Of a DNA stretch of 5,603 bases, positions 1 through 5,603 are shown piece by piece. This DNA is from Candidatus Fermentibacteraceae bacterium. GTDB lineage: Bacteria; Fermentibacterota; Fermentibacteria; Fermentibacterales; JCC-6. Location: NCBI GenBank assembly GCA_030596465.1, contig JAUVJW010000139.1, positions 1 to 5,603 on the forward strand. The letters are read 5' to 3'. A program made the translations under genes and the position numbers. The notes below the pieces were generated by a model, which made no database searches, had not been told where the DNA came from, and saw nothing but the letters and a program-made list of their open reading frames with translations. Positions within the stretch are counted from its first letter, which is position 1; every line of letters begins with the position of its first letter.

Positions 1-45
1 CTGACGCTGGTTGTATTTGCTGTTTTCGCTTCCTTTGCTTTGGCC
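1..45 (+). other. Signal peptide h-region and cleavage site (partial)
   Basis: The first 15 visible codons read as a run of Leu, Val, Phe and Ala ending in Ala-Leu-Ala, followed by Gly-Glu-Pro and then the first beta strand of the M16 domain. This matches the hydrophobic core and AxA cleavage rule of Sec signal peptides. The positively charged n-region and the initiator codon must lie upstream of the window. A TTG at base 40 is in frame but sits at the cleavage site, has no ribosome binding site, and is not a credible start. Confidence 0.8.
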
Positions 46-1356
46 GGTGAGCCTGTGGTGACGGTACTTGATAACGGTCTTACAGTGATAACACAGGAGT
101 TGCACTACGCTCCTGTAATCGCGTCTGTTATTGCCTACGGGGCGGGGTCTCGGCACGAGTCCGGCGCTGAGCTGGGAATAAGCCACTTCTGCGAACACAT
201 GATGTTCAAAGGAACTGCCGAAATGCCATATGGCCGGTTCTGGCAGATAGTACAGAGGGATGGCGGGTTCAGCAATGCCATGGAAGGCAGGGATGTTACC
301 TACTACTACCTGATGCTGCCATCCAGCCGGGTCGAGGATGCATTGATGATAGAAAGCGACAGGATGGTAAACTGTCTGATGGACTCTGCTGAAGTTGTTT
401 CAGAGATAAATGTTGTTCATGAAGAGAGGCGAATGAACAACATAGACAGTGCTGACGGTGCTTTGCTGGAGGCTCTTTACGGCATGGCGTACACAGAGCA
501 TCCCTACGGTCAGCCTGTGCTGGGATATGATGAGAACATCCTGGGATACAACCACCATATGGTAAGGGAATTCTATGAAGCCTACTACTGCCCTTCCAAT
601 GCAGTGCTTACCATTGTGGGGGATTTCAATACCCCGGAGCTGCTTGCAATGGTGGAAGATTACTTCGGAGGCATCCCCGCAGGCAATGTCGCTGCTGAAT
701 ATGTTGCAGCTGAGCCTCAGCAGACTGAACCGGGATATGTTGAGATTGAGCACGCCTCAAACCTGCAGAGATTTGCCATGTCTTTCAGGTCCACATCGGG
801 AACCAGCCCCATGAACCCTGCCATGACAATGATAGCGGTATACCTTTCCAGCGGACGATCCGGCAGGCTGAGTCAGTTGCTGCTGGACACCGAGCTTGTT
901 TACGGTGCATGGGCAATAAAAGACAACGATGTTGATCCGGGGTTGTTCACCGTCTATGTCACAATGAATCCCGCCGAAGAAGATGGAGCAACAATTGATG
1001 ATATTGCTTCCATAATCTGGAGCGAGCTTGATGATCTTGCCGCCAATGGGATCTCTGAAGAGATTCTTGATGAATTGCGTAACAAACATCGTGCCCGGGA
1101 AATACTTAACAGCTCATATCCACTGTCTCTTGCCACCAGCTACTGCCTCTCTTTCTCCAAATTCGGCAACCCTCTCTACAAAGTCGACCAGATGGAGCTT
1201 ATGGAACAACTCACCTCTGAAGACATAAAACAAGCTGCTGCAACATATCTGACAAGAGATGCTGTTAACCTCGCTGTTCTCATTCCTTCTGAAGATGGCG
1301 GTGCTGTCGGCATCAGCGGCCAGGATGTGCCCACTGGTGTTGAAGAGCCTTCATAG
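1..1356 (+). CDS. M16B family zinc metallopeptidase, catalytic subunit, exported (5' end outside window)
   Basis: Predicted secreted or periplasmic zinc endopeptidase of the pitrilysin/MPP-like M16 family. The frame is open from base 1, so the true start lies upstream; 451 residues are visible (numbered from base 1). Residues 1-15 are a hydrophobic signal-peptide core ending in Ala-Leu-Ala before Gly-Glu-Pro, a good signal peptidase I site. The inverted zinc motif HFCEH is at residues 62-66 (His62, Glu65, His66) and the third ligand is best assigned to Glu142 in VVHEERR, at the family's usual spacing of about 75 residues. The HPYGQPVLG and YYCPSNAVLTIVGD stretches are typical of the N-terminal M16 lobe, followed by a C-terminal M16_C lobe. 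In that lobe the R-x6-Y pair is incomplete: Tyr301 is present but position 294 is Leu. That fits a catalytic subunit needing a partner, presumably the adjoining gene, which lies in the same frame after a single TAG. Substrate is unknown. Family assignment is very secure; export is likely. Confidence 0.93.
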   Translation: MTLVVFAVFASFALAGEPVVTVLDNGLTVITQELHYAPVIASVIAYGAGSRHESGAELGISHFCEHMMFKGTAEMPYGRFWQIVQRDGGFSNAMEGRDVTYYYLMLPSSRVEDALMIESDRMVNCLMDSAEVVSEINVVHEERRMNNIDSADGALLEALYGMAYTEHPYGQPVLGYDENILGYNHHMVREFYEAYYCPSNAVLTIVGDFNTPELLAMVEDYFGGIPAGNVAAEYVAAEPQQTEPGYVEIEHASNLQRFAMSFRSTSGTSPMNPAMTMIAVYLSSGRSGRLSQLLLDTELVYGAWAIKDNDVDPGLFTVYVTMNPAEEDGATIDDIASIIWSELDDLAANGISEEILDELRNKHRAREILNSSYPLSLATSYCLSFSKFGNPLYKVDQMELMEQLTSEDIKQAAATYLTRDAVNLAVLIPSEDGGAVGISGQDVPTGVEEPS

Positions 1357-1359
1357 ATG
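1354..1359 (+). other. In-frame TAG-ATG junction between the two M16 genes
   Basis: The stop codon TAG of the catalytic subunit (1354-1356) is followed with no gap by the ATG (1357-1359) of the second subunit, and both genes are in the same frame. The only purine-rich stretch ahead of the ATG is GAAGAG at 1342-1347, a poor Shine-Dalgarno match. Initiation of the second gene therefore probably depends on translational coupling to termination of the first. Reading through this one codon would give a continuous double-module M16 protein of at least 907 residues. The arrangement is seen directly; its meaning is open. Confidence 0.85.
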
Positions 1360-2727
1360 AACTTCGATGGTCTTGAGATACCGGAAGAGTTCCTGACTCC
1401 TCGAACAGGGTCAATTGCAGACGGCGTAGTTGAATTTCAGCTGGATAACGGTCTGCAGCTCCTTGTTCATGAAGATCATACATTTCCTGTTGTATCCATC
1501 TGTTTTGCAGTACCAATGGGCAATCTCATGCACTCCACAGAACAAAATGGGCTTGCATCGGTGACGGATGCAACAATGATGCGGGGCACAGATGAGCTGG
1601 ATTATATAGACTTTCACAGACAGCTTGAGATGGAGGGATCATATCTGCGATTCTTCGCAAGCTGGAACTGCTCAATGGGATACACAACCATGCTCTCAGA
1701 AGATATGGAAACGGGGTTCATAACTGTTGCAGACTTACTGCTGCGCCCGGCATTCAGGGAAGCAGACTTTGAAAAGGTAATCACCGGACAGCATGCAAGA
1801 CTGTCACGATCCGCTGAAAACATATTCAATGTTGCATACGAAAACCTCACTGCAATTACAGCCGGATCACCTTCCGATATCAGCACGGTTACAGCAGAAA
1901 CACTGAACAGAATATCACTGGAAGATGCAGAGAATTTCTACAACCTCTGCTGCAGACCGGAAGGCTCGGTTATTACCGTGGTAGGCGATGTGTCTCCGGA
2001 AGAGGCTTTACTGATCACCCAGAAATACTTCGCAGAATGGACAAATCCTGAGGCTCCCCTTCCACCACTGACTTTCCCACAATTCTCTGAAGCCGCCGGA
2101 GATACAACAGTAACATTCATGCCGGGTCGAACTCAGGCGGCAATACTGGTCGCCCGACCTGCTCCGGGTTTCTACTCGGCGAATTACCCTGATTTCAAAA
2201 CCATGAATCAAATTCTCGGAGGTGGTCTGGGTTCAAGACTGGGACACAGCATCCGCGATGAGCAGGGTCTTGCCTACGGTGTGGGCAGCTGGGCTGCAAG
2301 CATGGACAGCACCGGTTTCTTCGCTGCATACCTTACCACCCTGTCAGACTATGCTCCACAAGCTCTAGCGTCAGTGATTCATGAGCTGGAGATCATCTCA
2401 ACCGAGAATGTGCTGGACATTGAGCTGAGACTTGCACAGGCAAACATAGCCGGTGAACAGGCTCTGTCAGGAATGACCTATGCCGATCTTGCATACCGGC
2501 TTACCGACCTACAGGTCACTGAAAGACCTCTTGACTGGTATCAGACCTATCTGAGCAGTGTCCTGGAACTGACCCCCGATGACATCCGCTCTGCTGCTGC
2601 TGAATATCTTGTATCGGGAGAGTGGTTCGTATCCATCTCAGGACCTCTTCAGTTGGAAGACATCTCCCCCGGACATGATGGTAACCACGAGCCCCGGGAA
2701 GCGGCTCAGGATTGCGGCGCATTATAA
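1357..2727 (+). CDS. M16B family peptidase-like protein, non-catalytic R/Y-pair subunit
   Basis: Predicted structural and substrate-handling partner of the upstream zinc peptidase; 456 residues. It has the full two-lobe M16 fold: an N-terminal lobe beginning near VVEFQLDNGLQLLV and a C-terminal lobe with GGGLGSRLGHSIRDEQGLAY. Aligned through the flanking Gly and the shared MM/RGT or FKGT segment, the HxxEH motif is replaced by Ser68, Asp71 and Ala72, and the distal zinc Glu is also missing, so the chain should be inactive alone. It retains Arg300 and Tyr307, the R-x6-Y pair carried by the non-catalytic subunit in two-subunit M16B enzymes. The start must be ATG 1357 because the preceding codon is the TAG of the first gene. 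The N-terminus is acidic and hydrophilic with no signal peptide, odd for a partner of an exported enzyme, and reads more like an interdomain linker. Translation ends with two consecutive in-frame stops, TAA TGA. The family call is secure; partnership is inferred from adjacency and complementary motifs. Confidence 0.92.
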   Translation: MNFDGLEIPEEFLTPRTGSIADGVVEFQLDNGLQLLVHEDHTFPVVSICFAVPMGNLMHSTEQNGLASVTDATMMRGTDELDYIDFHRQLEMEGSYLRFFASWNCSMGYTTMLSEDMETGFITVADLLLRPAFREADFEKVITGQHARLSRSAENIFNVAYENLTAITAGSPSDISTVTAETLNRISLEDAENFYNLCCRPEGSVITVVGDVSPEEALLITQKYFAEWTNPEAPLPPLTFPQFSEAAGDTTVTFMPGRTQAAILVARPAPGFYSANYPDFKTMNQILGGGLGSRLGHSIRDEQGLAYGVGSWAASMDSTGFFAAYLTTLSDYAPQALASVIHELEIISTENVLDIELRLAQANIAGEQALSGMTYADLAYRLTDLQVTERPLDWYQTYLSSVLELTPDDIRSAAAEYLVSGEWFVSISGPLQLEDISPGHDGNHEPREAAQDCGAL

Positions 2728-2753
2728 TGAAGGGTTAAGTACTGGCAGTCTTA

Positions 2754-2783
2754 TTGACGGGTGTGAGTTTCAGTCGGTATCAT
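2754..2783 (+). promoter_or_regulatory. Sigma-70-type promoter for the TPR gene
   Basis: TTGACG (2754-2759) matches the -35 consensus at five of six positions. TATCAT (2778-2783) matches the -10 consensus at five of six, with an 18-base spacer. Transcription would begin near 2790, giving a leader of roughly 40 bases before the favoured GTG start. It lies in the 100-base gap after the M16 pair, where a new transcription unit would be expected. It was judged by eye against the bacterial housekeeping consensus, and this lineage's own consensus is unknown. Confidence 0.6.
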
Positions 2784-2815
2784 AGGAAAACAGAGGATCA
2801 ATAAAATGTTTGGAT

Positions 2816-2820
2816 GGAGG
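2816..2820 (+). promoter_or_regulatory. Shine-Dalgarno GGAGG that decides the start of the TPR gene
   Basis: GGAGG lies seven bases ahead of GTG 2828, an ideal spacing. The longer alternative, TTG at 2810, has only GAGGA at 2793-2797 about twelve bases upstream and is a rarer start codon. The GTG start is therefore preferred, shortening the protein by six residues. Confidence 0.65.
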
Positions 2821-2827
2821 CGATTCA

Positions 2828-4294
2828 GTGCAATCTGCCAGGAATTCCGGAAACAGGGACAGGGTCGAGAAGAACCTTGAACGGTTATATACCCTGTGCA
2901 GATCAAATCCCCCGGAAGCCGAGATTCTCGCGACTGAGACTCTTGCCATGGCCCGCAATCTTGACGATCCCGCGCTTGTCGGAACCTCACTCTGCCTGCT
3001 CTCCAGAGCTGTTTCTCAGTTGCGCAACTCCACTGAATCAATAGATATCGCCATCAGGGCAGTTGAGGTATTCCGCCCCCTGGACGAAAAGGAAAAACTT
3101 GCGACGGCTCTGAACAATCTGGGTAACTGCTACCGAAGATTGAGCAAACCTCTGAACGCCATCGAACATTATGAAGAAGCCCTTGAAATACAGACTTCCA
3201 TAGGCAACCGAAGGGGTACAGCAGTGGTTCACAACAACCTCGGACTTGCTTTCAGAGATGTCTCCTCGTACGAAAGGGCTTACCGTTCTTTCAGGCAGAC
3301 AGTTGAAATATCTGACGAAATAGATGACAAGTTTCTCGGAACAACGGCGCTCAGTAACATCGCGGATGCCCTTATTGACCAGGGAGAGTATCAGAGCGCC
3401 AACGAATATCTCGAAGCCAATCTACGGGTAAACCGGGAGATGAACCGCAGAACCGGTGAATCCTTCTGCCTCTGGGAACTGGGACGCTTGAGACAGAAAC
3501 AGGGACAACTTGAAGATGCCGAGAGATTCCTGCGCGAAAGCATCACGCTGCGCAGAGAACTGGGAAGCAACGATATCTGGCAGTGCATCATCGATCTGGC
3601 AAACCTTCTTAAGGTGGCAGATCGTCCGCAGGAGGCGGAAGAGGTTCTGTCAGACGCTGTTCTTCTTTTGGAGCAGGATGACAACAGCACCGATCTCTGC
3701 CTGACCAGGGCGAATCTGTCTATACTGAGGATCCACATGAACAAGCTTAAAGGAGAAGAAAAACCGCTGACAGATATTCTCGCGCTTCTGACAGACAGTG
3801 AGAATAATTCTTCCAACCACTCTTTAAGAACCAGGGCTCTAAAATCCCTCTCGGAGTACAATGAGAAAACAGGTAATCTGCTCAAAGCTCTTGAATACAG
3901 CAGGCAGTATGCCGATGAGAATAGTCTGCTCGCTGAGCAGAAACAGCGGGAGAATATTACCAGGCTGAAGCTAAGAGTTGACTTTGAGCAGAGTGAGGGA
4001 GCCAGGGTACTTCTGGAGCAGAAGACCCGTGAGCTGGAACAGGCAAATGCCAGGCTTCAAGAGGCTGTGGATAAAATCAAATCCCTCCACGGGATGCTCC
4101 CTATATGCGCCAGGTGTAAAAAAATCCGCAAAGATGACGGCTACTGGGAACAGATAGAGGAGTACATCGCAACCCACTCAGATGCCACATTCTCTCACGG
4201 CATCTGTCCGGAATGCATGCATCAGCTGTATCCCGATATGTACGATGAAAATCAAGATAAAAACCATGCAGAAAAGGGTGCAATTGAAAAATGA
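2828..4294 (+). CDS. TPR-repeat signalling protein with coiled coil and C-terminal four-cysteine (zinc-finger-like) module
   Basis: Likely cytoplasmic scaffold or sensor protein of 488 residues; no signal peptide or membrane segment is visible. From about residue 50 to 367 it consists of TPR-like helical hairpins beginning near residues 52, 92, 131, 172, 212, 251, 289 and 334, a period near 40 residues as in Rap/LGN-type TPRs. The clearest units contain ALNNLGNCYRRL and HNNLGLAFRDV. Residues about 369-419 are charged and heptad-like, a probable coiled coil. The tail carries LPICARCKKIRKDDGYW and FSHGICPECMHQLYP, placing cysteines at 427, 430, 460 and 463, a likely zinc site. I recognise this module from the C-termini of response regulators and PAS proteins; it has no function I can name. 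The architecture parallels TPR-coiled-coil proteins that end in GGDEF or kinase domains, with the output domain swapped. It probably has its own promoter, and it converges on the glycosyltransferase gene. Repeat architecture is secure; role is inference. Confidence 0.88.
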   Translation: MQSARNSGNRDRVEKNLERLYTLCRSNPPEAEILATETLAMARNLDDPALVGTSLCLLSRAVSQLRNSTESIDIAIRAVEVFRPLDEKEKLATALNNLGNCYRRLSKPLNAIEHYEEALEIQTSIGNRRGTAVVHNNLGLAFRDVSSYERAYRSFRQTVEISDEIDDKFLGTTALSNIADALIDQGEYQSANEYLEANLRVNREMNRRTGESFCLWELGRLRQKQGQLEDAERFLRESITLRRELGSNDIWQCIIDLANLLKVADRPQEAEEVLSDAVLLLEQDDNSTDLCLTRANLSILRIHMNKLKGEEKPLTDILALLTDSENNSSNHSLRTRALKSLSEYNEKTGNLLKALEYSRQYADENSLLAEQKQRENITRLKLRVDFEQSEGARVLLEQKTRELEQANARLQEAVDKIKSLHGMLPICARCKKIRKDDGYWEQIEEYIATHSDATFSHGICPECMHQLYPDMYDENQDKNHAEKGAIEK

Positions 4295-4328
4295 CCGCCT
4301 CTGAATCGTACAAATCAGAGTCCGGTTA
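4287..4328 (-). terminator. Compact intrinsic terminator between convergent genes, mainly for the glycosyltransferase
   Basis: CTCTGA (4299-4304) and TCAGAG (4315-4320) form a perfect six-base stem around a ten-base loop. ACCG (4294-4297) and CGGT (4323-4326) extend it by four pairs after a small internal loop. On the - strand transcript the stem is followed by CA and then five U (complement of A at 4287-4291), as expected for a rho-independent terminator. The + strand side lacks an immediate T-run, so it would work less well for the TPR gene. The stop codons of both genes lie inside the structure. The stem is short, so strength is uncertain. Confidence 0.5.
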
Positions 4329-5603
4329 CCAGATTAACCAGTTCTATTTCTTCTTCCTCTTTTACTTCTACACAGACATTGGAGAACAGAGAATCGTATA
4401 TTATTTCCCAGTCGTAATGCAGAAGTACACGGGTTCTTGAATCACTGCGCATCTTCAGGTAGGCATTTTTATTGTTGTACTTCATTTTCAGAATGCTTAA
4501 TATCTTGCGTGTCCAGTCATTCACATCCCCAACTCGTGCTGTTAAGCCGGTTCGTCCATCTTCAATTATTTCTTTCGGACCACCAACGGAAGATACAACT
4601 GCGGGAAGACCGCAGGCCTGAGCTTCCAGTACTGACATGCCGAATGTGTCGGAATCACTTGGAAACACAAACACATCCGCGCCTGAGTAGAGTACCGGTA
4701 AATCGCTGTTGGGTAAGCGACCCGAAAAATGCACACCGGCAAGATCTGAATAGCGGTCTTGCAGTTCATGCATAAATGGACCGTCTCCAACCAGAAAGAA
4801 AGACGCCCCCGGATACTCCGGGAGAATTTTCCTGTAAGCTTCCAGTACTATATCAAGATCCTTTTCCCTGGAGATTCTTCCCGTATAGAGAATAATCGGT
4901 TCCTTTTTGTTTTGTTCAAATACACTGGATTCCCCGGCCGGAAAAAATTCAGCGGTATCAATACCTCTTTTGAACTTAACCATTTTCTTAAAATCGTAGC
5001 CACGATCACCAAGAATTCTGATGTACTCATCTGTGGGAACACGAACCTCATCAAAGCAACTGTAGAACCACTTTATGAAACTTTCTATAATATCGTTCAC
5101 TGATTCATCCGACACTATCTTCGTAACCTGTCTTGCGTAATCCGTGTGGAAGAATCCTGTAACTCGAATACCCATCAGCTTTGCGATCAGCAGGCCGCAG
5201 AGACCCACCGGGCCCGGCGTTGAAATGTAGATTTCATCCGGCTCATATTCAGCAATAATATCCAGAGCTTTCAGCACGGATGGAACCTTCATCAGGTATT
5301 TCTCATAGCCGGGCAGGTTGAAAGAATCAATGAAGGGGAGACAGACAATATTGTCAGCGGGAAGCTGCTCTTTTTCCTCATCGGTCAATGCTGTTACTAT
5401 CCTGACCCCCGGGCTGGCAGAAGTAGCAATTCCGGCAACCTTATTAAGAGTAACCGATACTCCGTTCAAGTCAGTGAAGGTGTCTGTAAACCACATCACC
5501 TTACGGTCACGATTCAGGGATCTTTCCGACCCGAATCTGTATTCCAGATCATTCAACAACGACTTGTTCTTAAACATATCCCGCACTGCGGTAAAGAAAG
5601 GGA
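4315..5603 (-). CDS. GT4 family glycosyltransferase (GT-B fold), N-terminal end outside window
   Basis: Predicted retaining glycosyltransferase using a nucleotide sugar, acting in the cytoplasm or at the inner membrane face on a lipid or glycan acceptor. Residues are numbered from the GTG at 5586. The N-terminal Rossmann domain starts at KVMWFTDTFTDLNGVS (residues 29-44); a RGIDTAEFFP segment leads to the C-terminal domain. That domain has ILYTGRISREKD from residue 232 (Arg237 and Lys242 at the usual phosphate-binding positions), VGDGP at 266-270, and DTFGMSVLE at 313-321, the EX7E motif with Asp in the first position as in MgtA-like members. GGPKEII follows. The frame stays open past 5586 to the window edge, and neither GTG 5586 nor ATG 5577 has a convincing ribosome binding site. 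About 28 residues also precede the first Rossmann strand, so the protein is probably longer and perhaps fused to another domain. The C-terminus is acidic, with four Glu in a row. Donor and acceptor cannot be told from sequence. Confidence 0.9.
   Translation of the reverse strand, partial: PFFTAVRDMFKNKSLLNDLEYRFGSERSLNRDRKVMWFTDTFTDLNGVSVTLNKVAGIATSASPGVRIVTALTDEEKEQLPADNIVCLPFIDSFNLPGYEKYLMKVPSVLKALDIIAEYEPDEIYISTPGPVGLCGLLIAKLMGIRVTGFFHTDYARQVTKIVSDESVNDIIESFIKWFYSCFDEVRVPTDEYIRILGDRGYDFKKMVKFKRGIDTAEFFPAGESSVFEQNKKEPIILYTGRISREKDLDIVLEAYRKILPEYPGASFFLVGDGPFMHELQDRYSDLAGVHFSGRLPNSDLPVLYSGADVFVFPSDSDTFGMSVLEAQACGLPAVVSSVGGPKEIIEDGRTGLTARVGDVNDWTRKILSILKMKYNNKNAYLKMRSDSRTRVLLHYDWEIIYDSLFSNVCVEVKEEEEIELVNLVTGL

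Noticed and set aside
40..42. TTG at base 40 as the start of the first M16 gene
   Set aside because: The frame is open upstream and encodes a signal-peptide core ending in Ala-Leu-Ala. Starting at 40 would remove it, and no ribosome binding site precedes it.
757..1089. A 110-codon - strand frame within the first M16 gene, and similar shorter frames elsewhere
   Set aside because: They overlap secure coding sequence, show no recognisable domain, and lack supporting ribosome binding sites.
2728..2753. Terminator after the M16 pair
   Set aside because: Only a tiny palindrome (ACTGGCAGT) is present, with no usable loop and no T-run.
3391..3885. A 164-codon open frame on the - strand inside the TPR gene
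   Set aside because: It is antisense to a clearly coding repeat region, rich in Ser and Arg as expected of a shadow frame, and matches no family I recognise.
4624..4650. Asp instead of Glu at the first position of the glycosyltransferase EX7E motif, as a sign of inactivity
   Set aside because: Asp at this position with a following TFG is common in MgtA-like GT4 enzymes, and all other nucleotide-sugar motifs are intact.
4759..5103. A 114-codon + strand frame inside the glycosyltransferase gene
   Set aside because: It is antisense to conserved GT4 motifs (ILYTGR and VGDGP) and has no domain signature.

Overview
The window holds four protein-coding genes and almost no spare DNA. Three are on the + strand and one converges on them from the - strand. 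The two outermost genes run off the window edges. The first protein has a cleavable Sec signal peptide, and the gene families (two-subunit M16B peptidase, TPR signalling protein with a CxxC module, GT4 glycosyltransferase) suggest a Gram-negative-type bacterium. Base composition looks close to 50% GC by eye. The TPR protein's C-terminal module is one I associate with deltaproteobacteria, Chlorobi-like lineages and related uncultured phyla. I cannot name a genus, and the lineage guess is weak.

Region 1 (1-2727) encodes an M16B zinc-peptidase pair. The first gene has the complete zinc site (HxxEH plus a distant Glu) and a signal peptide. The second has lost every zinc ligand but keeps the R-x6-Y pair that the first lacks. 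Together they resemble the complementary subunits of a heterodimeric M16B protease. The two reading frames are in the same phase and are separated only by one TAG codon followed directly by ATG. The second protein has no signal peptide of its own. This is the most interesting feature of the window: either a recently split fused protease, a leaky amber codon producing a fusion of about 900 residues, or a pair whose second member is exported in an unexplained way.

Region 2 (2728-2827) is a 100-base spacer. It carries a good sigma-70-type promoter (TTGACG, 18 bases, TATCAT) and a strong Shine-Dalgarno (GGAGG), so the next gene probably forms its own transcription unit.

Region 3 (2828-4294) encodes a cytoplasmic protein made of about seven or eight 40-residue TPR-like repeats, a coiled coil, and a C-terminal four-cysteine module. 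I know this module mainly as a tail on response regulators and PAS sensor proteins. It is probably a signalling or scaffold protein of unknown input and output.

Region 4 (4295-5603, - strand) encodes a GT4 glycosyltransferase. The only start codons in view are poorly supported and the frame stays open to the window edge, so it is probably the C-terminal part of a longer protein. The 20-base gap between the convergent stop codons sits in a hairpin followed by a T-run on the - strand, a likely compact terminator.

The M16 pair forms one functional unit. The TPR gene and the glycosyltransferase gene show no obvious functional link to it or to each other. No RNA genes, mobile elements, CRISPR arrays or long repeats were seen.
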